Of a stretch of DNA of 64,000 bases, positions 8,592-17,710 are shown piece after piece (the stretch's first letter is position 1; the number at the start of each line of letters is the position of its first letter). The stretch is from Enorma burkinafasonensis (GTDB lineage Bacteria; Actinomycetota; Coriobacteriia; Coriobacteriales; Coriobacteriaceae): contig NZ_LR597507.1 in NCBI RefSeq assembly GCF_902150035.1, forward strand, positions 1 through 64,000. Direction: 5' to 3'. The notes below the pieces were generated by a model. The model saw only the letters and a program-made list of their open reading frames with translations. It ran no database searches and had not been told where the DNA came from. A program made the translations under genes and the position numbers.

Positions 8592-9770
8592 ATGAAGATC
8601 TCGAACGCGCAGGTGTTCATCGACGGGACGTTCCACCCGCTGGAGGTCCAGATCCAAGACGGCCTCATCGCCGCCGTCGCCGAGCACATCGACGACCCCG
8701 ATGCCATCGACGCCCAAGGCGCCTACCTCTACCCGGGCGGCATCGATGCGCACATCCACGGCGGCTTCGGGCGCTCGTTCTACGAGAACGGCCTCGTGGA
8801 ATACCTCGGCCACGGCGAGGAACAGGTCCGCGAGATCTGCGAGCGCCTGCCGCGCACCGGCGTGACCTCCGTCATCGCCACGCTCGGGGCGGACACCACG
8901 CTCGAGAACCTCGGCTATTCCACGCGCTGCATCCGCGCCGTCCGCCGCGAGATCGAGGAGGGTGCCGTCACGGGCGCCGACCCGTTCCTCTTGCACTATG
9001 AGGGACCGTTCACCAACCCCGACCAGCACACCTGCTACAACCCCGAGTTCACGCAGCTCCCCACCCGCGAGAACACGCTCGTCATGACCGACGGCGACCT
9101 CTCGGACGTGGCGCTCATCAACGTCGCCCCCGAGGCGCCGGGAGCCATGGAATGGATCCGCTGGGTCACGGGCGAGGGCGTGCACGCCGAGGTCTGCTAC
9201 ACGCACTGCACGAGCGACCAGGTGCGCGAGGCGGCGGATAACGGCCTCGACCAGACCTCGCACCTCTACAACTGCTTCCAGCCTATGCACCATCGCATCA
9301 ACGGGCCGGTCATCGGCGCCCTGCTCGACGACCGCATCGACGTGCAGCTCACCTGCGACAACCACCACGTCGCCTCGGATTGGATCAAGCTCGCCATCCG
9401 CCTCAAGGGCATCGGCCACTGCTATGGCATCACCGACATGACCTGCATGTCCGGCCTGAGCGAGGGGCGCCACACCATGCCCTACTACGGCTCGATCGTG
9501 GTGAAGGACGGTACCGTCACCGCCGAGGACGGGACCATCTGCGGCGGCGACAACACCTGGGACAAGATCCTGAAGCTCTGCCGCGACGGAGTGGGCCTCT
9601 CGCACGAGGACACCGCGAGCCTGTACTTCGAGAGCCCCGCGAAGTGCCTGGGGATAACCGACCGCGGCAAGATCGAGGTCGGGCGCCTCGCCGACCTCGT
9701 CCTCATGGACCGCGACTTCCACGTGCTGCGCACGATCATCAAGGGCGAGACGGTGTACGAGGCGAAATAG
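8592..9770 (+). CDS. nagA: N-acetylglucosamine-6-phosphate deacetylase
   Basis: Removes acetate from GlcNAc-6-phosphate, feeding amino sugars into glycolysis and cell-wall synthesis. The 392-residue amidohydrolase shows the metal motif DAHIHGG (Asp52, His54, His56), HYEGPF (Glu137), the metal/substrate histidines His205 and His224 (TSHLYN) and the catalytic Asp282. The start follows GAGGAGGCACGGC. No nagB or amino-sugar PTS lies nearby, so the partner enzyme must be elsewhere. It has its own promoter at 8512-8541. Confidence 0.92.
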   Translation: MKISNAQVFIDGTFHPLEVQIQDGLIAAVAEHIDDPDAIDAQGAYLYPGGIDAHIHGGFGRSFYENGLVEYLGHGEEQVREICERLPRTGVTSVIATLGADTTLENLGYSTRCIRAVRREIEEGAVTGADPFLLHYEGPFTNPDQHTCYNPEFTQLPTRENTLVMTDGDLSDVALINVAPEAPGAMEWIRWVTGEGVHAEVCYTHCTSDQVREAADNGLDQTSHLYNCFQPMHHRINGPVIGALLDDRIDVQLTCDNHHVASDWIKLAIRLKGIGHCYGITDMTCMSGLSEGRHTMPYYGSIVVKDGTVTAEDGTICGGDNTWDKILKLCRDGVGLSHEDTASLYFESPAKCLGITDRGKIEVGRLADLVLMDRDFHVLRTIIKGETVYEAK

Positions 9771-9950
9771 GGCGCGTGCTTGCCGGCGGCAGCAGCGCAC
9801 CAAGGGCGACGGGCGGTCGGGTACGGGGCGGGACGCTCGGGGCGGGATGCCTTGGCGCACCGCCGCCCGACCCCTTCCATACCTCTCGGCTGCAACTGAG
9901 ATTCCCGATGCCCAGGTCCCGATGCCCCAGGCTACCGATGCCGAGGCCCT

Positions 9951-10022
9951 GTGCCATTCGCTCTTCATTTGAAGGGCGAGTGGCACGTTTTGCGCAATTC
10001 GACGTTCAATTGAACGACGAGT
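9951..10022. repeat. Two related palindromic hairpins
   Basis: Two copies of one imperfect palindrome stand side by side. The first has 17-base arms, 9951-9967 and 9970-9986, beginning GTGCCATTCGCTCTTCA. The second, about 9997-10022, is centred on GTTCAATTGAAC. The copies share the pattern ATTCG..TTCA.TTGAA..CGAGTG. They are more AT-rich than the surroundings and could be REP-like elements or RNA hairpins. Confidence 0.65.
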
Positions 10023-10027
10023 GTCAC

Positions 10028-10196
10028 GGAAAACCATTCGATTGAAAAATGAATAAAATAGCTCGGGGCGCTACGGCCGCCGCATCGAAGGCCGAGCCTT
10101 TTACCTGCGATGATGTTGCGAAAGCAATCTCAGAAAGCCGCCTGGACCCCCCATCGGCCCAATTGTGCCGTTCATTTTTCAATCGGATGGTTTTTC
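10028..10196. mobile_element. MITE-like element with 26-bp terminal inverted repeats
   Basis: The segment is bounded by inverted repeats of 26 bases matching at 24 positions (10028-10053 containing CCATTCGATTGAAAAATGAA, and 10171-10196). The interior is about 117 bases with no credible gene. The arms share CCATTCG with the hairpins just upstream. A further partial copy (ACCGAATGGCAGAG) lies at 10221-10234. No target-site duplication was seen. The stretch 9771-10378 is otherwise gene-free apart from a terminator. Confidence 0.45.
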
Positions 10197-10277
10197 GGCG
10201 CCTCATGCGCACACTTTTTCACCGAATGGCAGAGGGGTCCACCCTATCCGGGCAGCCGTATCGGGCACCTAGAGAAA

Positions 10278-10291
10278 ACGGGGCGCCCCGT
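10278..10291 (-). terminator. Terminator of the fused activase gene
   Basis: ACGGGGCGCCCCGT forms a compact hairpin followed on the minus strand by TTTTC, about 90 bases beyond the stop codon at 10379. It is the natural end of the TetR-activase transcript. Confidence 0.6.
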
Positions 10292-10378
10292 GGGATGCCC
10301 CGTGTTCCAAATCCAGCCTAGAGCGCGCCGTGCGTCCGGCGCGCCGCGCCCGGTGCACGCGCCGCGCCCGTCGCGAAC

Positions 10379-13300
10379 CTACTCGCGCGGACCCACGCCC
10401 TCGCCCAGGCGCTCCGCCACGGCGGCGACGGCATCGTCGGCCACGGCGCCGCAGGTCGAGCAGGTGCCGGAGGCGGCAGGGTGCCCGGCGTCGTCATCGT
10501 GATGCGGACGGAACTTCTGGTCGACCTCGTCCATCGCGAGCGGCTTCACGCTCTCCATGACGAAGCCCTTGCCGGCGCGCATGTTCTCCTTGGCCACGGA
10601 GATCATGAGCTTGATGCGGTTGAGCTGGTTCACCTCGGAGGCGCCGGGGTCGTAGTCCACGGCGACGATGTTGCTCTCGGGGTGCAGGCGGCGGAGCTCC
10701 TTGATCACGGACTTGCCGACCACGTGGTTCGGCAGGCAGGCGAACGGCTGCGTGCAGATGATGTTCGGCGCGCCGTGGTCGATGAGGTCGAGCATCTCGG
10801 CGGTGAGCAGCCAGCCCTCGCCCATGTTGTTGCACAGCGACAGCACCTGGGTTGCCTTCTCGGCCATGACCGAGATGGGCTCGGGGCGCTCGAAGCGCGC
10901 GCTCCGCTCGAGCAGGTCGTCCACGGGCTTGCGCATCCAGTCGATGAGCCCGATCGCGGCGTCCATGGTGGCGCGCGACGCGGCGGAGCTGCCGAGCTCG
11001 TCCTTCTGCACCTTGGCGTTGCTCATGGAGTAGAGGAAGAAGTCGAGCAGGCCCGGCACCACGGCCTCGCAGCCCTCGTGCTCGATGACATCGACCACGT
11101 GGTTGTTCGCCGTGGGGTGGAACTTCACGAGGATCTCGCCCACCACGCCGACGCGCGGCTTGGTGCCGTCGCCCACGAGCGGCATCGTGTCGAAGGCGCG
11201 GATCGCCTCGCGCGAGAGCTTAGTGAAGCTCCGGCGCGTGAAGGATGGCGCGAGCTTGCGGGCTCGGTCCATGTATTCCTCGAAGAGCGCGTTGGCGGCG
11301 CCGGGCTCGGCCTCGTAGGGACGGCAGCGGTAGAGCATCTGCATCATCACGTCGCCGAAGAGCACGCAGTACACGGCGGCCTTGAGCAGGCCCGGCGACA
11401 GCTTGAAGCCCGGGTTCTGCTCGTCGAGCTTCACCGCCGAGAGGCTGATGACGGGGATCTGGGGGTTGCCGCTCTCGCGCAGCGCCTTGCGGATGAGCGC
11501 GATGTAGTTGGTGGCGCGGCAGCCGCCGCCGGTCTGGGAGATGATGACGGCGGTCTTGTTAAGGTCGTACCTCCCGCTCTCGATAGCCTCCATGATCTGG
11601 CCGGTCACGAGGATCGACGGGTAGCAGATGTCGTTGTTGACGTAGCGCAGGCCCGCCTCGACGGCGCCGCGGTCGGTGGAGGGCAGCAGCACGAAGTTGT
11701 AGCCGGCGGCCTTCATGACCTCCTTGACCAGGTCGAAGTGGATGGGGGCCATCTGCGGGCAGAGGATGGTGTAGCCCGCCTCGCGCATCTCCTCGGTGAA
11801 CGGCACCTTGGGAAACGCCGCCGAGTTGGCGCGGCGCTGGGCGGCGAGCGCGTACTTGTGCGTGGAGAACGCTGGCGCGTCCTCGCTCGGCCCGACGGGG
11901 GCGGCGTCGCCCTGCTTGAAGGCCTCGCCCGCGGCAGCCGCCTCGGCGGCGCGCTCGGCGGCCTGGTCCTTGAGCGCCGCCATGAGCGAGCGGATGCGGA
12001 TGCGTGCCGCGCCGAGGTTCGAGACCTCGTCGATCTTGAGCACCGTGTAGATCTTGCCGGAGCCCTCGAGGATCTCCTGCACCTGGTCGGTGGTGAGCGC
12101 ATCGAGGCCGCAGCCGAAGGAGTTCAGCTGGATGAGATCGAGGTCGTTGCGTAGCGTCACGAGCTTCGCCGCGCGGTAGAGGCGGCTGTGGAACATCCAC
12201 TGGTCGACGACGCGGATGGGGCGGTCGGGGCGGACGAGGTGCGCCACGGAGTCCTCCGTGAGCACCGCGAAGCCGAAGCTCGTGATGAGCTCGGGCAGGG
12301 CGTGGTTGATCTCGGGGTCGTTGTGGTAGGGGCGCCCCGCGAGCACGATGCCGTGCCCGCCGTGCTTCTCGATCCAGCGGAGCGTCTCCTCGCCCATGGT
12401 CTGGATGCGCTCGTGGAACCGGGCATCCTCCTCGTAGGCGGCGTTCACGGCGGCGTCGATCTCGCCGCGGGTGATCTTGGGCCCGCGCACGCGGCCGCGG
12501 CCCTCCTCGGCGTCCTTCACGCGCTCGACGGCGATGAGCTCGTAGAGGCGCCGCTTGAGCTCGATCTTGTCGTGGTAGGGCACGAACGGGTACATGAACT
12601 CGACGTCCTCGCTCGCGATCTCGTCGATGTTGAGTCCCAGCGCCGTGGGGTAGCTCATGACGATCGGGCAGTTGTAGCAGTTGCCCGCCGCCGGGTCCTC
12701 CTTGCGCTCCCAGCGGATGCAGGGCATCCAGATGAAGTCGACGTCCTTGTCGATGAGGTTCATCACGTGCCCGTGGGAGAGCTTCGCCGGGTAGCAGACG
12801 CTCTCGCTCGGCATGGACTCGATGCCCGCCTCGTAGGTCTTCTTGCTCGAATCGTCCGAGAGCACCACGCGGAAGCCGAGCTTGGTGAAGAACGCGTGCC
12901 AGAACGGGTAGTTCTCGTACATGTTGAGGGCGCGCGGGATGCCCACGGTGCCGCGGGGCGCGTCCTCCTCAGCGAGCACCGGGCGGTCGAAGAGCAGCTC
13001 GTTCTTCGCGGCGAAGAGGTTGGGGACCTGCTGCTTCTTGCCGTGGTTGCCCGCGCCCTTCTCGCAGCGGTTGCCGGTGATGAAGCGACGGCCGCCGCCG
13101 AAGTCGTTGATGGTGAGTTGGCAGTTGTTGGAGCAGCGGCCGCAGCGCGCGTGGCGCTGGGTCACCGTGAGCGCGGCGATCTCGTCGGCCGAGAGGATCG
13201 CCGAGGTGCCGTCCTTACCGGCGCGGTCGCGCGCGAGGAGCGCCGCGCCGTAGGCGCCCATGCAGCCCGCGATGTCGGGGCGCACGGCGTCCACACCGGT

Positions 13301-15019
13301 GAGGAGCTCGAAGGCGCGCAGCGTCGCGTCGCTCATGAACGTGCCGCCCTGGACGATCACCTGGTCGCCGATCTCCTTGGGGTCGCGCAGCTTGATGACC
13401 TTGAAGAGCGCGTTCTTGATGACGGAGTACGAGAGGCCCGCCGCGATGTCGCCCACCGTGGCGCCCTCCTTCTGCGCCTGCTTCACGCGGGAGTTCATGA
13501 AGACCGTGCAGCGGCTGCCCAGATCGACCGGGCTCTTGGCGCGGATCGCCTCCTGCGCGAACCGCTCGACGCCCATGTCCATGGACACGGCGAAGCTCTC
13601 GATGAAGCTGCCGCAGCCCGAGGAGCAGGCCTCGTTGAGCATGATGTGCTCGATAACGCCGTCGGCGACGCGCAGGCACTTCATGTCCTGGCCGCCGATG
13701 TCCAGGATGAACTGGACCCCGGGCAGAAACGCGCGGGCGCCGCGCAGGTGCGCCACGGTCTCGATCTCGCCCGAGTCGGCCTTGAGCGCCTCGATGAGCA
13801 GGGCCTCGCCGTAGCCCGTCGTGGTCACGTGCCCGATGGTGCAGCCCTCCGGGATGTGCGCGTAGAAATCGGCCATGATGCCCTTGGCGGTGCCCAGGAT
13901 GTCGCCGTTGTTGCTGCCGTACCAGGTGTAGAGCAGCTGCCCGTCCTCGCCCACCATCGCGGCCTTCATGGTCGTGGACCCGGCGTCGAGGCCGATGAAC
14001 ACGCGGCCGCGGTAGTGCTCGAGGTCGCCGCGCGGCACGACCTCGCGGTCGTGGCGCTCCTTGAACGCACGGTAGGCCTCGTCATCGGCGAAGAGCGGAT
14101 CCAGGCGCGCGACCTCGGAGCCCTGCGTGTCGCCGAGCGCGTCGATGGCGGCGATGAGCTCGGGGAAGGTCGAGAGCTTCATCGACTCGTGCGCCATGGC
14201 GGCACCCGACGCCACGAAGAGGTGCGCGTTGTCGGGCACGATGCGGTGCTCCTCGTCGAGCTCGAGGGTGAGGTAGAAGCGGCGGCGCAGCTCCGAGAGG
14301 TACTGGAGCGGGCCGCCCAGGAAGGCGACGTTGCCGCGGATGGGGCGGCCGCAGGCGAGGCCCGAGATCGTCTGGGTCACCACGGCCTGGAAGATCGAGG
14401 CCGCCACGTCCTCCTGGCGCGCGCCCTCGTTGAGGAGCGGCTGGACGTCGGACTTGGCGAACACGCCGCAGCGGCTCGCGATGGGGTAGATGGTGTTGGC
14501 GCCCTTCGCGAGCTCGTTCAGGCCGCTCGCGTCCGTGTGCAGAAGGGTCGCCATCTGGTCGATGAAGGCGCCCGTGCCGCCGGCGCACGTGCCGTTCATG
14601 CGCTGCTCGATGCCCTGGTCGAAGTAGATGATCTTCGCGTCCTCGCCGCCGAGCTCGATGGCGACGTCGGTGGCGGGGATGAGGGTCTCCACGGCGCGCT
14701 TGCTCGCGATGACCTCCTGCACGAACTCGAGCCCCAGCCACTGCGAGAGCAGAAGGCCGCCCGAGCCGGTGATGGCGCAGGTCATCTGCGCCTCGGGCAG
14801 CACGCCCGCCGCGCCGACGAAGAGGTCGCGCGCGCAGGCGCGCACGTCGGTATGGTGGCGCTGGTACTTGGCGTAGACGATCTTGTTGTCGTCGTTCAGC
14901 ACCGCGAGCTTGACGGTGGTCGAGCCCACGTCGATGCCGAGGTGCAGCCCACCGGTCGCGTTCTCGGGATTCCAGATCGCGCCCTCGGGGACGGCGCCCT
15001 GCTTGATCTCTTCGTTCAT
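10379..15019 (-). CDS. Fused acyl-CoA dehydratase activase-related protein
   Basis: A 1546-residue protein of the BcrA/BcrD/BadF/BadG (HgdC) activase superfamily. Two ASKHA ATPase domains lie in tandem: GIDVGSTT at 28-35 with cluster cysteines Cys145 and Cys184, then GLDAGSTT at 343-350 with Cys465, Cys469 and Cys504. A cysteine cluster CGRCSNNC (626-633) follows, then a DUF2229-type region starting near VGIPRALNMYENYPF, and a C-terminal half resembling HgdB-type dehydratase subunits. The C-terminus holds CSTCG. Single-domain relatives use ATP to inject an electron into 2-hydroxyacyl-CoA dehydratases. The function of the giant fused forms is not established. The start overlaps the TetR stop as ATGA, so the two are translationally coupled. 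Confidence 0.85.
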   Translation of the reverse strand: MNEEIKQGAVPEGAIWNPENATGGLHLGIDVGSTTVKLAVLNDDNKIVYAKYQRHHTDVRACARDLFVGAAGVLPEAQMTCAITGSGGLLLSQWLGLEFVQEVIASKRAVETLIPATDVAIELGGEDAKIIYFDQGIEQRMNGTCAGGTGAFIDQMATLLHTDASGLNELAKGANTIYPIASRCGVFAKSDVQPLLNEGARQEDVAASIFQAVVTQTISGLACGRPIRGNVAFLGGPLQYLSELRRRFYLTLELDEEHRIVPDNAHLFVASGAAMAHESMKLSTFPELIAAIDALGDTQGSEVARLDPLFADDEAYRAFKERHDREVVPRGDLEHYRGRVFIGLDAGSTTMKAAMVGEDGQLLYTWYGSNNGDILGTAKGIMADFYAHIPEGCTIGHVTTTGYGEALLIEALKADSGEIETVAHLRGARAFLPGVQFILDIGGQDMKCLRVADGVIEHIMLNEACSSGCGSFIESFAVSMDMGVERFAQEAIRAKSPVDLGSRCTVFMNSRVKQAQKEGATVGDIAAGLSYSVIKNALFKVIKLRDPKEIGDQVIVQGGTFMSDATLRAFELLTGVDAVRPDIAGCMGAYGAALLARDRAGKDGTSAILSADEIAALTVTQRHARCGRCSNNCQLTINDFGGGRRFITGNRCEKGAGNHGKKQQVPNLFAAKNELLFDRPVLAEEDAPRGTVGIPRALNMYENYPFWHAFFTKLGFRVVLSDDSSKKTYEAGIESMPSESVCYPAKLSHGHVMNLIDKDVDFIWMPCIRWERKEDPAAGNCYNCPIVMSYPTALGLNIDEIASEDVEFMYPFVPYHDKIELKRRLYELIAVERVKDAEEGRGRVRGPKITRGEIDAAVNAAYEEDARFHERIQTMGEETLRWIEKHGGHGIVLAGRPYHNDPEINHALPELITSFGFAVLTEDSVAHLVRPDRPIRVVDQWMFHSRLYRAAKLVTLRNDLDLIQLNSFGCGLDALTTDQVQEILEGSGKIYTVLKIDEVSNLGAARIRIRSLMAALKDQAAERAAEAAAAGEAFKQGDAAPVGPSEDAPAFSTHKYALAAQRRANSAAFPKVPFTEEMREAGYTILCPQMAPIHFDLVKEVMKAAGYNFVLLPSTDRGAVEAGLRYVNNDICYPSILVTGQIMEAIESGRYDLNKTAVIISQTGGGCRATNYIALIRKALRESGNPQIPVISLSAVKLDEQNPGFKLSPGLLKAAVYCVLFGDVMMQMLYRCRPYEAEPGAANALFEEYMDRARKLAPSFTRRSFTKLSREAIRAFDTMPLVGDGTKPRVGVVGEILVKFHPTANNHVVDVIEHEGCEAVVPGLLDFFLYSMSNAKVQKDELGSSAASRATMDAAIGLIDWMRKPVDDLLERSARFERPEPISVMAEKATQVLSLCNNMGEGWLLTAEMLDLIDHGAPNIICTQPFACLPNHVVGKSVIKELRRLHPESNIVAVDYDPGASEVNQLNRIKLMISVAKENMRAGKGFVMESVKPLAMDEVDQKFRPHHDDDAGHPAASGTCSTCGAVADDAVAAVAERLGEGVGPRE

Positions 15020-15720
15020 AGTCGGTTCCCCTCGTTCTCGAGTTGCAGGCTGAGCAGCTTCATGCCGTATTCCGGCACGTTGATGTCGATGGGCATGCCG
15101 TAGAGGTCGCCGGGGCGCACGAAGGCGATGACGGTCATGATGCGCGCCATCGTCTCGGGGCTCTCCTTGAGGCCGCTGGCGAACCAGCGCTGCACGACGC
15201 CGACCTCGGCGGCGACCACGTAGGTGAGGTAGTAATCGAAGAAGGTGCCCAGGGCGCCCGGGAAGATGCCGGTCTTCATGCGCTCGGCGACCGTCTCGCG
15301 CGCGATGTCCATGAGGCGCTGCACGAACGCCGGGTCGCCGCCCGGGCCCAGAAGCGCCCCGATGATGTCGGCGTCGCGCCTGAGGTAGTCGAGCAGCTCC
15401 ACCGTGCCCGGCGCGGGCTCGAGCTCGTCGATGCTGCGGTAGAGCGACGCTAAGTCGCGCGCCGTCACGCCCGCGATGCGCTCGCGGATCGTGTCGAGGA
15501 TGCACGCCTCGACCTGCTCGATGAAATCCGGGATGTCGCGGTAGTGGCTGTAGAACGTCCGGCGCGTGAGTCCGGCGCGCTCGGCGAGCGCCGCGACCGT
15601 GACCCGCGTGAGGTCCTCGCCCGCGTTGAGCTCGGCGGCGAGCGCCTGGCGCAACAGGTGCTGGCTGCGGAGGCTCCGCCGGTCGCTCTTGGCCGGGGCG
15701 GTGCCGTTCCCTGTGGGCAT
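15016..15720 (-). CDS. TetR/AcrR-family regulator coupled to the fused activase
   Basis: A 234-residue regulator. The N-terminal helix-turn-helix reads VTVAALAERAGLTRRTFYSHY, and a TetR C-terminal ligand domain with conserved aromatic residues follows. The stop codon TGA overlaps the ATG of the 1546-residue activase gene, so the regulator and its target are made from one message. A near-perfect 21-bp palindrome about 53 bases upstream is the likely operator, implying autorepression of the pair. The ribosome site is weak. The ligand is unknown; a CoA ester or fatty acid would fit the partner but is speculative. Confidence 0.85.
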   Translation of the reverse strand: MPTGNGTAPAKSDRRSLRSQHLLRQALAAELNAGEDLTRVTVAALAERAGLTRRTFYSHYRDIPDFIEQVEACILDTIRERIAGVTARDLASLYRSIDELEPAPGTVELLDYLRRDADIIGALLGPGGDPAFVQRLMDIARETVAERMKTGIFPGALGTFFDYYLTYVVAAEVGVVQRWFASGLKESPETMARIMTVIAFVRPGDLYGMPIDINVPEYGMKLLSLQLENEGNRL

Positions 15721-15772
15721 AGGCTATCCGTTTCGCATCCGGTGAAGGCCCATTCCTTCACTCGGTGTGTAT

Positions 15773-15793
15773 TATTGCACGCCGCGTGTAATA
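15773..15793 (-). promoter_or_regulatory. Palindromic operator of the TetR-activase operon
   Basis: TATTGCACGC, one central base, then GCGTGTAATA: 10-base arms with a single mismatch. The AT-rich flank TATTATTG overlaps a possible minus-strand -10. Position and symmetry fit TetR autoregulation. Confidence 0.6.
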
Positions 15794-15906
15794 GAGGCGC
15801 ACCACCGCAGGGTATCCACAACTGTCAGGGATCCCTTACGGAGGGCGCGCCCACCCGCGGCCGAAACGACGCCGGGAAGCGCCGCCCCAGGTGCCGTCCA
15901 CACGAA

Positions 15907-15936
15907 AAGGCCGGTGCATGGAGGTGCACCGGCCTT
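15907..15936 (-). terminator. Terminator of the PTS operon
   Basis: A 12-bp stem (AAGGCCGGTGCA/TGCACCGGCCTT, six-base loop) is followed on the minus strand by TTTTC, about 80 bases after the PTS IIB stop. Confidence 0.8.
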
Positions 15937-16013
15937 GCGTTAGAAGGGGCTATCATCGCCCGCGCGACGGGTGGGGAGTACCCGCCCCTGCCCGGGCGGG
16001 GGCTTGGGGAAGG

Positions 16014-16316
16014 CTACGCGGGAAGCAGTGCCAACACGTCGTCAACGATCGCCTTGACGTTCATCGTGCCGAAATCCTGTGGCTTGATCACGTAGATTGG
16101 TAAATCCGGACCGGCAGCCTTGCGGATGGTATCTTCTGAGAACCGAACATGCGGCCCGAGCAATACAGCAGAGACGCCATCAAGGCTCGATTCTGCTTCG
16201 GCAATCGCCGTCGCCGTGATCTGGACATCCAGCTCGCGCGCAGCGGTCTCCTCCTCGAGCTTGACCGCGAGCAGGCTCGTAGTCATGCCAGCATAGCAGC
16301 AAAGCATCCACTTCAT
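16014..16316 (-). CDS. PTS lactose/cellobiose-family IIB component
   Basis: Cytosolic 100-residue phosphocarrier that accepts phosphate from IIA on a cysteine and passes it to the sugar entering through IIC. The N-terminal loop CCYAGMTTS matches the family's C-x-A-G-M-S-T-S, making Cys7 the likely phosphorylated residue. It is the last gene of the minus-strand order IIA, glycosidase, IIC, IIB, and lies 74 bases after IIC with a hairpin between. GGGAGGATTACGC precedes the start. The family covers cellobiose, chitobiose and lactose, and the IIB sequence does not discriminate. Confidence 0.92.
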   Translation of the reverse strand: MKWMLCCYAGMTTSLLAVKLEEETAARELDVQITATAIAEAESSLDGVSAVLLGPHVRFSEDTIRKAAGPDLPIYVIKPQDFGTMNVKAIVDDVLALLPA

Positions 16317-16341
16317 AGCGTAATCCTCCCTTGTCTTAGAC

Positions 16342-16367
16342 CATTCCGCGGCTTACGCCGCGGAATG
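16342..16367. repeat. Intercistronic hairpin between PTS IIC and IIB
   Basis: An 11-bp perfect stem (CATTCCGCGGC/GCCGCGGAATG, loop TTAC) with no T-run. It probably stabilises or processes the mRNA rather than terminating it. Confidence 0.6.
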
Positions 16368-16390
16368 CGCTTACCAGCCTTGACTTGTCA

Positions 16391-17707
16391 TTATGCCTCA
16401 GCAGGCTCTGGAGCCGTCTCGGCTTCCTCGGCAAGCTTCTTCTTTTCGTATGCCCGGAAGAACGGATAGTATACGAGCAGGTTGACGAGGATCAGCACCA
16501 CGATGAGCACTACCGCACGAATATCCATCGTGGAAAGGAACGCACCGATAGGCGCGGGAACGTTCCAGCCGGGATAGGCGAACACCTTGTTTACCAGACC
16601 AAAGTCCATCGCAAAGTAGGTGATGCCGGCGTTGAGCACCATGTTCAGAATCGACGGGATGAACATGAGCGGGTTGTACATCACGGGCAAGCCGAAGATG
16701 ATCGGCTCGTTCACGCCGAAGCACACGGGCACGATGCCGAGCTTGCCAATGGCGCTGACCTGCTTCGAACGACTCGCCAAGCACAGCAGCGCAAGAGCGA
16801 GCGTGGCGCCGTTGCCGCCGATGGTCATGAAGTACCACAGGAACGGCGGAGCGACCACGTGCGGCAACGCGGTGGCGGCAACGCCGGCAGCATAGGCGTC
16901 CATGTTGGCGTAGAGATTCGCGTAGACGAACGGATCGAGCGGGCTCGTGAGCACGGAATCGTGGATGCCGAACCAGAAGAAGAACGGCATGAGGAAACCG
17001 ATGAGCATGACGCCCCACGGGCTGTCGACAGCGCCGACAAGCGGCGAGACGATCGTCGCGATGAGGTTAGCAAGCGGCGCGGCGGTGAGCTGCAGTGTCA
17101 CGGCGCCACCGACACCGACAACGAGCAGGACGATGGCGACGGGCGCCAGGTGCGCCATGGAATCGCTCAGCGCAGGAGGGACCATACCGGGCAGGTTGAT
17201 GCGACCAACCTTGTTGTCGCAAAGCCAGCGGAACAGCTCTAGCGAAAGAATCGAGACCACAATGGCACAGAACAGACCCGTACCGCCGAAATAACCAGTC
17301 GAGAAGGCGCCCTCGACGTCGATGATCGCCGTCGCGAAGAAGCTCGCGACCGACACCGCAATCGGCAGGTACGAGTTCATCTTGTAGTGGCGCGACAGGA
17401 AGAACGCGAGACCCGCGGAGACCCAGATGGCCAAGCAGCCCGTCGTCACCATGTTGATGATGGTGAAGGGCAGGTACAGGAACTGCGCGAGCGCCGCCCA
17501 CCCCTGCATGAACGACTGGGCGAAACCGGGATCCATGGTGGTGTAGTCCATGGGCGGCGAGATGATGACGAGGACCATCGAGCCGATCGTCATGAACGGG
17601 ATCAGCGTCAGAAACGTGCTCTGAATCGCCTGGATGTAGCGGTTGGCGCCAAGACGGCCGGCAACCGGGGCGACGGTCTTCTCGACCCAAGCGGTGAATT
17701 TCTCCAT
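16391..17707 (-). CDS. PTS lactose/cellobiose-family IIC permease
   Basis: Membrane channel of the sugar PTS, 438 residues with about ten hydrophobic segments. The N-terminal pattern AVLGANRYIQAIQ-like (here RLGANRYIQAIQSTF) and the later GVNEPIIFGLPVMYNP are typical of the CelB/LacE IIC fold; the NEP motif lies near the sugar site. It stands alone as IIC, with IIA and IIB as separate genes, the cellobiose-type layout, whereas lactose LacE usually fuses IIC and IIB. It starts 3 bases after the glycosidase gene ends, so the two are co-translated. Confidence 0.93.
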   Translation of the reverse strand: MEKFTAWVEKTVAPVAGRLGANRYIQAIQSTFLTLIPFMTIGSMVLVIISPPMDYTTMDPGFAQSFMQGWAALAQFLYLPFTIINMVTTGCLAIWVSAGLAFFLSRHYKMNSYLPIAVSVASFFATAIIDVEGAFSTGYFGGTGLFCAIVVSILSLELFRWLCDNKVGRINLPGMVPPALSDSMAHLAPVAIVLLVVGVGGAVTLQLTAAPLANLIATIVSPLVGAVDSPWGVMLIGFLMPFFFWFGIHDSVLTSPLDPFVYANLYANMDAYAAGVAATALPHVVAPPFLWYFMTIGGNGATLALALLCLASRSKQVSAIGKLGIVPVCFGVNEPIIFGLPVMYNPLMFIPSILNMVLNAGITYFAMDFGLVNKVFAYPGWNVPAPIGAFLSTMDIRAVVLIVVLILVNLLVYYPFFRAYEKKKLAEEAETAPEPAEA

Positions 17708-17710
17708 CCT

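Noticed and set aside
8535-10037. 500-codon minus-strand frame over nagA
   Set aside because: Shadow of nagA, with low-complexity valine/alanine/histidine composition and no recognisable motif.
10049-10321. 90-codon plus-strand frame in the repeat cluster
   Set aside because: It spans the inverted repeats, has no ribosome site and ends in shadow-like sequence; better explained as non-coding.
15980-16001. CCCGCCC/GGGCGGG hairpin as a second PTS terminator
   Set aside because: No T-run on either strand; the hairpin at 15907-15936 is the better terminator.
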